From Fictibacillus arsenicus (GTDB lineage: Bacteria; Bacillota; Bacilli; Bacillales; Fictibacillaceae), in assembly GCF_001642935.1 (NCBI RefSeq), contig NZ_CP016761.1:1488001-1552000 (forward strand): a stretch of 64,000 nt of DNA, given 5' to 3'. A program made the position numbers and the translations under genes. Below the pieces are notes generated by a model. The model did not search any database. It saw only the letters and a list, made by a program, of their open reading frames with translations, and was not told the DNA's origin. Of the stretch, positions 40,233 to 50,310 are shown piece after piece (position 1 is the stretch's first letter; each line of letters starts with the position of its first letter).

Positions 40233-40838
40233 ATGGACTGGAAAAACTGGCAGCATTATTTTACTGAAGAAAATATACTAAAATTACTTGAGCAATACCG
40301 CGACCTTGGCTTTTTGCCCGGCATTTTACTGCCAATGCTTGAATCATTCATTCCCATTTTGCCATTATTCCTTTTTGTAGCGGGTAATGCGGCTGCGTAT
40401 GGATTTTGGTTAGGTTTTATCTATTCGTGGATCGGCGTTTGTTTAGGTTCAGCTATTGTCTTTTTGTTAGTTCGGAGATTCGGGCAAAAACGATTCTTGA
40501 ACTTCTTAAACAGGCATACTAACACAACCCGGATGCTGAACTGGGTGGAGCGCCACGGATTTGGAATGCTCTTCTTAATTTATTGTTTTCCTTTCACGCC
40601 TTCAGCATTAGTTAACGTCGTTGGCGGACTTTCCCGAATTAATATTAAAACTTTTTTATTAGCTTTAACGCTTGGTAAACTAGTAATGATCGCGATCGTA
40701 TCATTCATTGGCTACGATTTTGTAGATGTTTTGAAGAGTCCATTAAAATTAGGATTAATCGTGTTCGGAATATTTGTTCTATGGCTAGGCGGCAAAGTAG
40801 TTGAATCCAGATTAAAACAATCGGAACATCAGGCTTAA
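40233..40838 (+). CDS. TVP38/TMEM64 (VTT) family membrane protein
   Basis: 201 residues, about five or six helices. The VTT signature shows as FLLVRRFGQKRF and FLIYCFPFTPSALVNVVGGLS. Relatives include B. subtilis YhjE and YtxB; distant to DedA, another of which lies at 5201. Members are scramblase- or flippase-like. The ATG has a GAGAG site upstream. Terminator overlaps the stop. Confidence 0.87.
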   Translation: MDWKNWQHYFTEENILKLLEQYRDLGFLPGILLPMLESFIPILPLFLFVAGNAAAYGFWLGFIYSWIGVCLGSAIVFLLVRRFGQKRFLNFLNRHTNTTRMLNWVERHGFGMLFLIYCFPFTPSALVNVVGGLSRINIKTFLLALTLGKLVMIAIVSFIGYDFVDVLKSPLKLGLIVFGIFVLWLGGKVVESRLKQSEHQA

Positions 40839-40859
40839 TTTATAGCCTGGTGTTTTTTT
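40827..40859 (+). terminator. Intrinsic terminator
   Basis: CATCAGGCT / AGCCTGGTG stem with eight-base loop and seven T; the left arm lies in the last codons of the VTT gene. Confidence 0.88.
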
Positions 40860-40865
40860 ATTATA

Positions 40866-41047
40866 GGCTTTTCTAAAAGATTGTTGCTATGAACTTTTTT
40901 TGTTGAGTACGCTTCTTTGACTAGTTGATTGGAGCGCAAGGTGTGAGACTCCTAACAGCGCAGAGCGCTAGGAGGCTCACCGCCCACCCCGCGGAAAGCG
41001 AGCATCCTGGAGCGGAAATCAACTACTTCCAATAGCAACTAAGTTAA
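40866..41047 (+). repeat. Dispersed GC-rich intergenic repeat, copy 7
   Basis: Short forward copy (about 180 bp). The ACAGGTGAG half of the outer central stem is missing, but CTCCT-AAC-AGCGC / GCGCT-AGGAG pairing is intact. It lies between the VTT gene and map; the remaining ~80 bases before map are featureless. Confidence 0.88.
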
Positions 41048-41129
41048 AACGGGCGACCTTAATCATACAATTTTTCACGCAGAACTTTTCCTCGGAATAT
41101 AGTTTAAAAAGAGGAAGGGAGAGGGCGGT

Positions 41130-41879
41130 TTGGTTGAGATCAAATCCGATAAACAAATAGAGAAAATGAAACATGCAGGAGCGATCCTTGCTGAATGTCA
41201 TAAAGCTTTAAGCAAAATGGTTTTGCCAGGAATCACAACGTTAGAACTTGATCAATTTGTGGAGCGCTTTCTTCAAGAGAGAGGTGCAAAGCCTGCGCAA
41301 AAAGGATATATGGGTTATCCATTTGCAACGTGTTCATCTGTAAACAATGAGGTCTGCCATGGCCTTCCGAATAGAAGACCTTTAAAAAATGGAGATATAA
41401 TTACCGTCGATTTTGTTGTGAATCATGATGGATGGCTTGCAGACTCAGCATGGTCATATGGAGTTGGGAAAATCGCACCAGAAGCACAAAGGTTAATGAA
41501 AGCAACTAGAAAAGCATTATATAAAGGGATCGAACAAGCACAAGTCGGCAACCGATTAGGAGATATAGGGAACGCGATCGAATCTTATGCTGACAGAAAA
41601 GGCTATTCTATTGTTAGAGAATTTATCGGACATGGTATTGGGCGAAAAATACATGAAGAACCTCAAGTTCATCATGTTGGGAACCGGAACACAGGAATTA
41701 AACTAAAAGAAGGTATGGTCATAACGATAGAGCCAATTTTCAATCAAGGGCTTCCTTATATCACGATGGGATCAGATGGATGGACGGCATTGACGTACGA
41801 TGGAAGCTTATCTGCTCAATATGAACATACTGTTGCCATTACAAGAAATGGACCGATTATTTTAACTGAACAAGCTTAA
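41130..41879 (+). CDS. map: Methionine aminopeptidase, type I
   Basis: 249 residues, pita-bread fold. Dinuclear metal ligands: two Asp in ITVDFVVNHDGWLADSAW, His in FIGHGIGRKIHEEP, Glu in TIEPIF and Glu in YEHTVAIT. It removes N-terminal Met from new proteins. The length equals B. subtilis YflG (MapB), the second, auxiliary enzyme, and the gene is not in the ribosomal protein cluster, so it is likely the accessory copy. TTG start after GGGAGAGGG. Confidence 0.93.
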   Translation: MVEIKSDKQIEKMKHAGAILAECHKALSKMVLPGITTLELDQFVERFLQERGAKPAQKGYMGYPFATCSSVNNEVCHGLPNRRPLKNGDIITVDFVVNHDGWLADSAWSYGVGKIAPEAQRLMKATRKALYKGIEQAQVGNRLGDIGNAIESYADRKGYSIVREFIGHGIGRKIHEEPQVHHVGNRNTGIKLKEGMVITIEPIFNQGLPYITMGSDGWTALTYDGSLSAQYEHTVAITRNGPIILTEQA

Positions 41880-41885
41880 AACTGG

Positions 41886-41929
41886 ATTAGCCGCATATTC
41901 TTTATAAAAGGATTGCGGTAATTTTTTTT
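41886..41929 (+). terminator. Terminator of map
   Basis: ATTA-G-CCGCA / TGCGG-TAAT with inner pairing and eight T. Confidence 0.8.
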
Positions 41930-41956
41930 GATCTTATAATTATTTTTTAAAGTTAC

Positions 41957-41986
41957 TTGACATAGACAAGTTACATATCGTAATAT
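41957..41986 (+). promoter_or_regulatory. Sigma-A promoter of the DoxX gene
   Basis: TTGACA at 41957 and TAATAT at 41981, spacer 18. Confidence 0.6.
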
Positions 41987-42034
41987 ACTAACATAAAGTA
42001 AGTAAAATAAACTTAAGAAAGAGGGAATCATTAT

Positions 42035-42436
42035 ATGTTATCTTTAGGATTACTCATTATTCGTCTAGTAGTTGGTCTTGCTCTTGCAGCACATGGAGCG
42101 CAAAAGTTATTCGGCTGGTTTGGAGGCTATGGTTTAAAAGGAACAGGAGGCTGGCTGGAATCAATTGGAATAAAACCAGGCTACACGATGGCTCTAATAG
42201 CTGGTCTTGCGGAATTTGGCGGGGGATTGCTTTTTGCTGCAGGACTCTTTACAGAAATAGGGGCGGTCTTAATCGCAGCCACTATGCTTGTAGCCATCCT
42301 TAAAGTCCATTTACAAAACGGCTTTTGGGTGACAGCTAACGGATACGAATTCAATCTTGTACTCATTGCAGTAGTGGTTGGAGTTGCCTTAACAGGCGCC
42401 GGTACTTATTCGCTGGATTATTTATGGCTGAAATAG
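42035..42436 (+). CDS. DoxX family membrane protein
   Basis: 133 residues, four helices. Typical DoxX text: GLALAAHGAQKLFGWFGGYGLKGTGGWLESIG near the N-terminus. In Bacillus these genes are often induced by thiol or quinone stress; the molecular role is unclear. A strong promoter and its own terminator make it a single-gene unit. Confidence 0.9.
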   Translation: MLSLGLLIIRLVVGLALAAHGAQKLFGWFGGYGLKGTGGWLESIGIKPGYTMALIAGLAEFGGGLLFAAGLFTEIGAVLIAATMLVAILKVHLQNGFWVTANGYEFNLVLIAVVVGVALTGAGTYSLDYLWLK

Positions 42437-42460
42437 GGAAATAGAATAAAACTAGAGAGG

Positions 42461-42487
42461 AAACCATCTATTTAAGGTGGTTTTTTC
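42461..42487 (+). terminator. Terminator of the DoxX gene
   Basis: AAACCATCT / AGGTGGTTT, loop ATTTA, then T-run. Confidence 0.82.
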
Positions 42488-42609
42488 TTTGTGAAAAGCG
42501 ATATGCTATGAATAGGTTTAAAAAGCGTGATGTTGCATCATTTCTTTCATAGTCACACATGAAAAAATCACTTATAATGAATGAGTATTTTATAAGGAGG
42601 TGACGTTCC

Positions 42610-43968
42610 TTGTTTAAAGAGATGTCAGAGAATCAAATCTTATTGTATGTCATTAAAAACCTGAAAGAACTTAGAAAAAGAGAATTTCAGCTGCTTATTG
42701 ATGAACTTCATCCTTACGACATTGCCAATGTATATAAGAACTTGCCTGAAAAGCACAGACATAAGTTTGTAACGTTTTTGACTACCAGACAGATTGCATC
42801 ATTGATTCAAGAATTAGACAGTGACTTGCAGATGGAGATTCTGCACAAATTAGGCATCGAACGTTCATCTCATATCATGAACTTGATGGAAAACGATGAC
42901 CTTGCTGACTTGCTTGGTAATTTGGATGTAAATGAAATTCAGGATTTCTTATCTTCAATGAAAGCGGATGAATCAAAAAGTGTTCAGAGTTTGATGCAAT
43001 ATGACTCTGATACTGCCGGCGGAATTATGACCAACCGATTTGTCTGGATTCCGAAAGTCTATACGGTTCGGGATGCGGTCGAAAAATTAAAAACATTCGC
43101 AGGTTTTGCTGAGAACATTTATTATCTCTATGTTATTGATGATGAAAAAAAACTGGTTGGGGTTGTTTCGTACAGAGACTTACTTCTGGCAGAAATGGAT
43201 GAAAAGATTGAAGAGATCATGTACAGCAGGGTTATTGCTGTACCTGCCGAAACGGATCAGGAAGAAGTAGCCAGAACGATTGAGCGGTATGACTTTATTG
43301 CGGTTCCGGTTATTGATGATCAGGAACGATTGATCGGGATTGTAACCGTCGATGATGTTCTCGACGTCTTAATTGAAGAAGCGAATGAAGACATTGAAAA
43401 GCTATCAGCAACTGGTAAATCAATTGACTTTCAAACAAGTGCAATTGTAGCATCATATCGCCGCCTGCCTTGGCTGATCTTGTTGCTCTTTATTGGAATA
43501 TTATCTGGAAGCATCATCAGTACATTTGAAGGCACCATTGAAAAAGCTGTTGCCTTGACCTATTTTATGCCCATGATTGCTGGAATGACGGGGAACACGG
43601 GTACACAGTCGCTTGCCGTTGTGGTTCGTGGATTAGTGTCCCATGATATTGACCGGGCAACGATCGTAAAGCTGATCATGCGTGAGTTTGGTGTAGGCTT
43701 TATTATAGGAATAACATGCGGGATTTTAATTGCGATTGTCGCTTTTTTATGGAAAGGCAACCTCATTTTAGGTCTTGTTGTAGGAAGTTCTTTATTTTTC
43801 ACCTTAATTATAGGGACACTTGCCGGTACACTAATTCCCTTACTTCTGTATCGTTTTAAGGTAGATCCGGCTGTTGCATCAGGACCTCTGATTACAACGC
43901 TGAATGATATTTTCTCCTTATTTGTTTATTTTGGAACAGCAACAATGTTTTTATCTCATCTATTATAA
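42610..43968 (+). CDS. mgtE: Magnesium transporter MgtE
   Basis: 452 residues: MgtE N-domain (about 1-125), a pair of CBS domains (about 130-255), a plug helix, and a membrane domain of five helices (about 280-450) with GMTGNTGTQSLAVVVRG, the conserved pore segment. Cytoplasmic Mg binding closes the channel. TTG start with a perfect AAGGAGGTGA 7 bases upstream. I see no M-box riboswitch in the 170 bases before it. Confidence 0.95.
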   Translation: MFKEMSENQILLYVIKNLKELRKREFQLLIDELHPYDIANVYKNLPEKHRHKFVTFLTTRQIASLIQELDSDLQMEILHKLGIERSSHIMNLMENDDLADLLGNLDVNEIQDFLSSMKADESKSVQSLMQYDSDTAGGIMTNRFVWIPKVYTVRDAVEKLKTFAGFAENIYYLYVIDDEKKLVGVVSYRDLLLAEMDEKIEEIMYSRVIAVPAETDQEEVARTIERYDFIAVPVIDDQERLIGIVTVDDVLDVLIEEANEDIEKLSATGKSIDFQTSAIVASYRRLPWLILLLFIGILSGSIISTFEGTIEKAVALTYFMPMIAGMTGNTGTQSLAVVVRGLVSHDIDRATIVKLIMREFGVGFIIGITCGILIAIVAFLWKGNLILGLVVGSSLFFTLIIGTLAGTLIPLLLYRFKVDPAVASGPLITTLNDIFSLFVYFGTATMFLSHLL

Positions 43969-44061
43969 AAGGTTAGTTAATAGGTACTATATTCATATAC
44001 GTCTTTTGTGCAATAGAAACGGCTTAACTGAAATGCGATAATATTAAAAAACATGGTTTTT

Positions 44062-44109
44062 CCGGAATTGGTCAGCGGCGTAAGTCATTCGACTAATTTC
44101 GGTTTTTTT
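44062..44109 (+). terminator. Terminator of mgtE
   Basis: 12-bp stem CCGGAATTGGTC / GACTAATTTCGG (two G-U pairs), 17-base loop, then seven T. Confidence 0.85.
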
Positions 44110-44216
44110 ACGCTCTATTTTCTCTAGCACATTCACCACATTTTGGAGGAGAATGTCTGCTAAATAGCTATGTTATAATAAATTGACTGAATTTTTTATA
44201 AAAAGAGGTGGGAAAA

Positions 44217-46043
44217 GTGGGTTTGAATCGGGAGGCAACAGCAAGTAAATTTGTTTCGGCTATCATTTTAGCTGGGATCATTATTTGGATTTATAGTGCA
44301 TTTTCTATCACGAAATATCCTGATCTGCTAATTTTTTCAACATTATTGCTGTTTCTATTTATTACAGAATACTTTCCGATTCCGATTTGGAAAGGACTTA
44401 GTGCTTTAAGCTTTCCTTTGCTATATACGATTGAACTTCTATATGGCTGGGGATTAACTGTTGTCGTATTTGGCGTAATGGTTTGTCTTGTTCATGCGTT
44501 GAATAAGCGTCCGCTTCGTATCGTTCTATTCAATCCAGCACAGCTACTAATCAGCTTTTTTGGTGCTGTTCTTGCTGCAGAATTTATTATTTTATTCTTA
44601 GAAGCTGGATTGAGCGCTTTCTGGTATGCAGAAGTAAGAATGATCCTGATCGCTGGAATGTACTATATTTTTAATAACCTTATCGTAGACGCTGTTTTAC
44701 TGATTCGGCCCCAAACATACCCATTAAAAATATGGAAAACAAAAACGTTATCTGAAAGTCTTGTAACACTCTTTTCCATAGCTTATATTACCTTAATGTT
44801 CTTGTTAGGCAGCCAAAACCGTGGTGTGGTAGATGTATTCTCCTATATCTTTTTCTTTTCTCCGCTTGTGGCGATCGCACTTATCTCTTCATTTATTGCG
44901 AGGCTGCACCAAGAGAGAAACCGTTTAAAGGCTTTATACAAAATTAGTACAACCTTCAATGCTCATCTTCCATCGAAAGATTGGCTTCAGCAAGCGGAGC
45001 TCCCATTTTTAGAGTTTCTCGGAACTGATGCGGTGTTATTGTTTCTTAATGATGGACACTCATGGAAAAAAGCATATGAAAACGGCGTGATATCCGTTGA
45101 AAAAGAAATTTGTACTGATTTTATCAATCTGCTGGAATCTAATCCTTCCATGCATCTATTTAACAAAAAGAATGAGAACAACGTGTGGGGATTTTCTTTC
45201 TTTCCCGATTCCATTAAGTCTGTCATGCTTGCGCCGCTAATGGCGGAAGAAGAGATAACGGGGGTACTTATTACTGGCAGAACGAGATCGCATTCTTTTT
45301 CTGCAGTTGATACACAATCGATGGCAACTTTAGTAAACCAGCTGGCAGTTGCCTGGAAAACAAAATTGCTGATTTCTGAACGTGAAAAACGGGTTTTATT
45401 AGAAGAACGAAACCGTATTGCGCGTGAAATACATGATGGAATTGCACAGACACTGGCTGGGTCTGTCATGCAGCTTGAAACGGCGCAGCGTGTTTTTACC
45501 ATGAAACCCGAAAGAACAAAACAATTGGTAGCAGTCAGTACAGAGAAACTGAGGGGGAGTTTGAAGGAACTCCGGGAGTCTATCTATGCATTAAGACCTT
45601 ATCCAACTGAAAGAATTGGGCTTCACCAAGCAATTAAAGCGAAGATAAGTGCAGTAAAAGAAGAAGGACACCTCATTCAAATTCATTTTCAGGAGCGTGG
45701 AACTCCTAGCAGATTGAGTACAATGGTTGAAAAAGTGATCTTTGATATTTTTCAAGAAAGCCTTCAAAACGTCTTAAAGCATGCAAAAGCTACTAAGGTG
45801 AGCATCCTGCTAAGCTATTCAAATGATCAAGTAATTTTTAGGATTAAAGATGACGGTGTTGGATTTTCTCTTTATGAATCGATGATTAAAGCACGGCAAG
45901 AACCGCATTACGGCATACTAAACATGAATGAACAGTCAGATACTTTGGGGGCATCTCTTCATATTGATTCTGCCAAAGGAAAAGGAACAGAAATTAAACT
46001 TCAAATCCCTCAATTAGAAACAAAGGAGGCTCACATAACATGA
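44217..46043 (+). CDS. Membrane sensor histidine kinase (NarL-type partner)
   Basis: 608 residues. About six or seven membrane helices (residues 10-215) form an integral sensor, followed by a GAF-like domain (about 225-375), a HisKA_3 dimerisation segment with the phospho-acceptor in [19 protein letters not shown], and an HATPase_c domain ([31 protein letters not shown]). GTG start 6 bases after AGAGGTG; another GTG three codons earlier overlaps that site. It overlaps the response regulator by 4 bases. The signal is unknown. Confidence 0.92.
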   Translation: MGLNREATASKFVSAIILAGIIIWIYSAFSITKYPDLLIFSTLLLFLFITEYFPIPIWKGLSALSFPLLYTIELLYGWGLTVVVFGVMVCLVHALNKRPLRIVLFNPAQLLISFFGAVLAAEFIILFLEAGLSAFWYAEVRMILIAGMYYIFNNLIVDAVLLIRPQTYPLKIWKTKTLSESLVTLFSIAYITLMFLLGSQNRGVVDVFSYIFFFSPLVAIALISSFIARLHQERNRLKALYKISTTFNAHLPSKDWLQQAELPFLEFLGTDAVLLFLNDGHSWKKAYENGVISVEKEICTDFINLLESNPSMHLFNKKNENNVWGFSFFPDSIKSVMLAPLMAEEEITGVLITGRTRSHSFSAVDTQSMATLVNQLAVAWKTKLLISEREKRVLLEERNRIAREIHDGIAQTLAGSVMQLETAQRVFTMKPERTKQLVAVSTEKLRGSLKELRESIYALRPYPTERIGLHQAIKAKISAVKEEGHLIQIHFQERGTPSRLSTMVEKVIFDIFQESLQNVLKHAKATKVSILLSYSNDQVIFRIKDDGVGFSLYESMIKARQEPHYGILNMNEQSDTLGASLHIDSAKGKGTEIKLQIPQLETKEAHIT

Positions 46044-46678
46044 TTTCTATATTACTAGTAGATGACCATGCTATTTTAAGAGACGGATTAAAAAATATAC
46101 TATCTTTTGAAGATGATATAAAAGTTATTGGAGAAGCGATCTCTGGTGAGGAAGCACTCAAACTAACAGAAGAATTGTCACCAGATGTGATCATTATGGA
46201 TATTAATCTTCCAGGTATGAATGGAGTCGAAACAACAGCAGTTATTAAAGAAAAAAATCCTGATGCCAGGATACTCGTTTTAACGATGTACACACACGAT
46301 GAGTATTTAATGTCTGCTTTAAAAGCAGGAGCCGATGGATATTTATTAAAAGATGCTCCTTCTGAACATGTTGTTGATGCGATAAATGCGGTTTACCGCG
46401 GCGAATCTATGATTACGCCGAGCATGACCAAGAAACTGGTAAATATTCACCTGCAGCAAACCCAAGTGAAGAAAGATGAATCCAACCTGACCGACAGGGA
46501 ACAGGAAGTGCTGATTGGCCTAGTAGAAGGGCTGAGCAATAAAGAAATCGCAGAAAAGCTTTTTATCAGTGATAAAACAGTAAAAATCCACGTTAGTAAA
46601 ATCTTTAAAAAACTAGAAGTTAAGAGCCGTTCCCAAGCCGTCATCTATGCGGTACAAAACCATCTCGTTTCTATGTAA
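46040..46678 (+). CDS. LuxR/NarL-family response regulator
   Basis: 212 residues: receiver domain with DD near the N-terminus (LVDDHAI), phospho-acceptor Asp in [10 protein letters not shown], Thr in ILVLTMY and Lys in LLKDAPS. A LuxR helix-turn-helix follows ([20 protein letters not shown] ... [16 protein letters not shown]). Translationally coupled to the kinase (ATGA). The pair resembles LiaSR/DegSU-type systems; target genes are not evident. Confidence 0.95.
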   Translation: MISILLVDDHAILRDGLKNILSFEDDIKVIGEAISGEEALKLTEELSPDVIIMDINLPGMNGVETTAVIKEKNPDARILVLTMYTHDEYLMSALKAGADGYLLKDAPSEHVVDAINAVYRGESMITPSMTKKLVNIHLQQTQVKKDESNLTDREQEVLIGLVEGLSNKEIAEKLFISDKTVKIHVSKIFKKLEVKSRSQAVIYAVQNHLVSM

Positions 46679-46707
46679 ACCAGTCCATAGGCTGGTTTAT
46701 TTTTTTC
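46677..46707 (+). terminator. Terminator of the two-component operon
   Basis: AAACCAG / CTGGTTT stem followed by A then seven T. Confidence 0.82.
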
Positions 46708-46930
46708 GCTCTTTTCTAAAAGATTGTTGCAACTAAGAGATTTTGTCGAAATTCTTCATTGAATAGTTAATTGGAGCGAAAGGACGAGACTCCTGCAGGA
46801 TGAGTGGACAGGTGAGACCACTCAATGTCGCGAGGCGGCGAGGGGGCTCACCGCACACCCTGCGGAAAGCGAGTCCTGTAGCGGAAATTAACCTCTTCAC
46901 AAAAGCAACAAAGTTTACGAAAACATCCAT
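46708..46930 (+). repeat. Dispersed GC-rich intergenic repeat, copy 8
   Basis: Forward copy starting directly after the terminator T-run. Variable centre GGTGAG-ACCACTCAATGTCGC ... GGCGAGGGGGCTCACC. Somewhat diverged (CACACCCTGCGG instead of CACGCCCCGCGG) and most similar to copy 11. Confidence 0.87.
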
Positions 46931-47007
46931 TTTTTAATGAAAAAATTGTTGCATTTTTCCATCTTGAAGCTAAAATTAATAGAAACATATGAGAGGGGAA
47001 CAGTCAG

Positions 47008-47840
47008 ATGATTGTTAAAGCAGATCAGACGATGCATGAGAAAGTGATGAATTATTTGAGTGATGAACCAGCTCTTAATCTATTCATCATCGCAGATATT
47101 GAGAATTTTGGCTATGAAACTGATTTTCAGGATATCTGGATAGACCTTGATGAGGCAGGAGAAATACAAGGGATATTGCTCCGCTATATGGGGAACTATT
47201 TGCCATATGCAAAAGGAACCATTAACGCAAAAGATTTCTCAGAGATCATAAACAAAGATACGACATATGAGATGCTCTCAGGAAAAAAGGAGATTACTGA
47301 ACAGTTCCGTCCTTATGTTAAGTTTGAACAAACAAAAGAAACCTATTTTGCTGAACTTAAAGATAATAGCTTGTTAAATAAAAACAGCAGCCGAGAGGGA
47401 ATTCAGCAAGCCGGCCTTAAAGATGTGGATTCTTTAATAGAACTGAAACTGCAGATAAAAGAATTCACGATTAGAGCGACTGCAAGACAAAGTTTAGAGC
47501 AGGCTCTGAAAACAAAAACGGGACGTACCTATTTTATGAAGGAAGGTAATATTGTCGTTTCATGCGCCTCAACAACTGCAGAAAATTATCCGCTATGATC
47601 GTTGGTGTATGTTCACATCCCGAAAAAAGAAACCAAGGTCTTGCAACCCAATGCATGGAGGCACTTTGTCACGATGTTCTTTCAGAAGGAAAAGCACTTT
47701 GCCTTTTCTACGATAATCCAAAAGCAGGTTCTATCTATAAAAGACTTGGATTTAAAGATATTGGCATGTGGAGTATGAATTTTCCTGTTCATATGACTGT
47801 TCCAGAGAATAGTTCAACTGAAGAAACACTGATAAAATAA
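47008..47840 (+). pseudogene. GNAT acetyltransferase gene with a frameshift
   Basis: The first frame (47008-47598) has the N-terminal domain and runs to VVSCASTTAEN; the acetyl-CoA-binding part continues in another frame from about 47580 (SAMIVGVCSHPEKRNQGLAT ... SIYKRLGFKDIGMW). Loss of one base near 47583 in GAAAATTATCCG would explain the break. Both parts remain otherwise intact, so the change is recent or a sequencing error. The intact protein would be about 277 residues. Confidence 0.83.
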
Positions 47841-47842
47841 GA

Positions 47843-47948
47843 CTGCTGTTTTCGTAAACTCTGTTGTTCTTGAAAGGGTTGATTTCCGCTCTAGGTACAA
47901 TCAACTTGTCCAAGAAGAGACTAAAGTAACAATCTTTTAGAAAAAGCC
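47843..47948 (-). repeat. Dispersed repeat, copy 9 (internal deletion derivative)
   Basis: Both ends are present (CTGTTTTCGTAAACTCTGTTG and AACAATCTTTTAG), with TTGATTTCCGCTCTAGG joined straight to CAATCAACTTG; the GC-rich middle is missing. Confidence 0.82.
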
Positions 47949-47957
47949 AAAATAAAA

Positions 47958-47995
47958 AAGACGGCGGAGAAAATAATTCTCCTGCCGTCTTTTCT
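47958..47995. terminator. Bidirectional terminator
   Basis: AAGACGGC-GGAGAA / TTCTCC-T-GCCGTCTT stem with A-run left and T-run right. Confidence 0.88.
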
Positions 47996-49597
47996 TTATG
48001 CGGATTGATCTTTTAATTCTTCTTTGCTTTCATTTGATGTTCTTAGCGGTATTTCTTTTAAGAAGAAGAACGTAAGCAGCAGGGCAGTTCCGATCACGAG
48101 TGCTCCTGTCAGGAAAACGCCATTTAAGGCATAGCTTAACGATTCTCGCAGTATCTCCATGACTTGTTTTAAGAAAACAACAGATTCTGGAGGCAAGTTG
48201 CTGAACTTTGCCATCACAGCTTCTTGATTCAACAGTACTTGAGGATTCGCCAGATCCTTAATTTGCTCACTCATCTCAGGAGTAACATTTGGAGTGGAAG
48301 CGATCAGTTTTTGAGAATTTTCGCTGAAGTGATCTGCCAGTGTGTTGTTCATTACACTTCCCATGATTGAAACACCGATTGTTCCTCCTAACTGACGGAA
48401 CAACTGTACAGAGGAAGTGGAAACCCCTAAATATTTATGTTCAACTGCATTTTGAACGGTTAACGTAAAGATAGGGAACGTGATTCCAAGACCTGCTCCA
48501 ACTAGAATCATATTTAGAGTAGCTGTCATATTCGTAGTTTCCGTATCCATGAAATGCATACTCGTCATTCCGCTTGCCATGATGAATAATCCCAGCATGG
48601 CAAGTTTTTTATATTTGCCGGTCTTTGTTACAATCTGGCCGCTGATCGTACTTCCGGCAACCATCGCAAGTGTCAGGGGCATCATAACAAATCCTGATTT
48701 TGTAGCTGACGTGCCCATTACGCCTTGGATAAAAAACGGCATATACATAATTGACCCAAACATTCCTGCACCTAAGAATAGTCCGATAATGTTTGAGATA
48801 GTAAAAACTTTATTTTTAAACATATCAAGCGGAAGAACAGGACTCTTGACACGTTTTTCTGTACGGATAAACAAAATGAATGCAACGATTGTTACCCCAA
48901 AAAGTCCTATGATCTCAGGCGATAGCCATTCATATTGATTTCCGGCCCATGTGAACGAAAGCAGAAGCGGAACTACTGTTATCGTTAAAAGCAGAGACCC
49001 GGTATAATCAATAGATTCCTTTTCTTTTCTTTGTACAGATGGAAAAAGTAAATAAATAGCCGCAAAAGCTACTAAACCGAACGGAAGAAAGATCCAGAAC
49101 ACCCAATGCCAATGAAAATGATCAACGATATAGCCGCCAAGGGTTGGTCCGAAAACGCTGGCCAATCCGAAAACACTGCTCATGATCCCTTGCCATTTAC
49201 CGCGTTCACGTGGAGGGAAAAGGTCTCCTACAGCTGTAAAAGCTGTTGACATGATCATCCCTCCGCCAAATCCTTGAATACCCCGGTATAGAATAAGTTC
49301 AAGGATGCTGTCTGAAACACCGCAAAGCAGTGATCCGACAGTGAAAACTCCAATACCAATAAGTATAAAAGGCTTGCGGCCGTATATATCGGAGAGTTTT
49401 CCTACAAGTATAGCTGTAATGCTGGATGTTAACATGAAAATCGTAAATACCCAGCTGTAATATTCAATGCCGCCAAGATCGGCGATTATCCTTGGCAGTG
49501 AAGTTCCTACGATCGTTTGATTTAAAGCTGCAAAAAGCATGGCAGCCATAATAGAAATCATGATTATGATTTTCCGCCGGAGTTCAAGATGTTCCAT
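47996..49597 (-). CDS. DHA2-family (14-helix) drug efflux MFS transporter
   Basis: 533 residues. Motif A is GKLSDIYGRKPFIL, motif C-like GPTLGGYIVDHFHW, and RGIQGFGGGMIMSTAF is typical of EmrB/QacA proteins. Fourteen helices are expected from the length. The MarR gene lies 72 bases upstream on the same strand, as in B. subtilis yusO-yusP (mdtR-mdtP). It probably exports antibiotics or other hydrophobic compounds. Confidence 0.92.
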   Translation of the reverse strand: MEHLELRRKIIIMISIMAAMLFAALNQTIVGTSLPRIIADLGGIEYYSWVFTIFMLTSSITAILVGKLSDIYGRKPFILIGIGVFTVGSLLCGVSDSILELILYRGIQGFGGGMIMSTAFTAVGDLFPPRERGKWQGIMSSVFGLASVFGPTLGGYIVDHFHWHWVFWIFLPFGLVAFAAIYLLFPSVQRKEKESIDYTGSLLLTITVVPLLLSFTWAGNQYEWLSPEIIGLFGVTIVAFILFIRTEKRVKSPVLPLDMFKNKVFTISNIIGLFLGAGMFGSIMYMPFFIQGVMGTSATKSGFVMMPLTLAMVAGSTISGQIVTKTGKYKKLAMLGLFIMASGMTSMHFMDTETTNMTATLNMILVGAGLGITFPIFTLTVQNAVEHKYLGVSTSSVQLFRQLGGTIGVSIMGSVMNNTLADHFSENSQKLIASTPNVTPEMSEQIKDLANPQVLLNQEAVMAKFSNLPPESVVFLKQVMEILRESLSYALNGVFLTGALVIGTALLLTFFFLKEIPLRTSNESKEELKDQSA

Positions 49598-49669
49598 AAA
49601 TCTGCTTCCCCCTATTCATCTAGCAAATAATTAATAAAGTGAAGTATCTAACAAAAGCAAAACTGCCTA

Positions 49670-50107
49670 TTAATCAAGCAGTTTTGTAGAAGCAGCTACC
49701 ATGAGCTTCATTTCTTCTTCTGATAAATTAGTGAACTTTTTAGCTAAATACTCGTTTTTTATTTGATCCATTTCATCTGCAATTTTCTTGCCGTCTTCAG
49801 TAATTTCCAAGTAAACAATTCTGCGGTCAGAATCCGAACGTACACGCTGAATATAGTTCTTTCCAACAAGCCGGTCAGTAACAGCTGTTATATGGCTCGA
49901 TGAAACCTTTAATTCATTGGCGATCTCAGAAGCCATTAGAGGACTGTTCTTGTGAAGAGTCTGCAGAACTGCAAATTCATTGCTGGGAATATAATCGGTA
50001 TAAACTTCATTCAAACCTTTTCTGAGAGTCCGAAAAAGTCTTCGTAAACTCATTTCCAATTCGCGTTCTAAGTTATTTCTTGATTGGGACTGCTCGTTAT
50101 TTTCCAT
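49670..50107 (-). CDS. MarR-family transcriptional regulator
   Basis: 145-residue winged-helix regulator: helix-turn-helix SPLMASEIANELKVSSSHITAVTDRLVGKNYIQR and beta-wing DSDRRIVYLEITEDG. Likely represses itself and the downstream efflux gene and is released by ligand or oxidant; it contains no Cys. Similar in arrangement to MdtR (YusO). Confidence 0.93.
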   Translation of the reverse strand: MENNEQSQSRNNLERELEMSLRRLFRTLRKGLNEVYTDYIPSNEFAVLQTLHKNSPLMASEIANELKVSSSHITAVTDRLVGKNYIQRVRSDSDRRIVYLEITEDGKKIADEMDQIKNEYLAKKFTNLSEEEMKLMVAASTKLLD

Positions 50108-50197
50108 ATTAACACCCTTGCTTTTTGTTTCTTCTCTAAGTATATGATAATTTATATTTAATAAGAAAGAAAGTAAAAGGGTTAAGGGGAATACTAG

Positions 50198-50305
50198 ATG
50201 AAGAATTCAACATTGTTTTTTGTGCTTCTTGGTTTTGGTTTTTTAGTAGGCATCGCCTATTGGATATGGGCAATTACAACTCAATCGCCGCCGGGCGGAA
50301 TGTGA
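50198..50305 (+). CDS. 35-residue single-helix membrane peptide
   Basis: ATG after AAGGGG, 35 codons, TGA. One hydrophobic helix (residues 5-26, LFFVLLGFGFLVGIAYWIWA) and a short Pro/Gly tail. Divergent from marR. It could be a small subunit of a membrane complex; nothing specific is recognised. Confidence 0.6.
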   Translation: MKNSTLFFVLLGFGFLVGIAYWIWAITTQSPPGGM

Positions 50306-50310
50306 AAACA

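Noticed and set aside
42440-42609. M-box magnesium riboswitch before mgtE
   Set aside because: The conserved M-box core could not be found in the 170 bases upstream.
44987-45502. Long open frame antisense to the histidine kinase
   Set aside because: It lies wholly inside a well-supported gene and its translation (Ser/Cys-rich, no motif) looks like a shadow frame.
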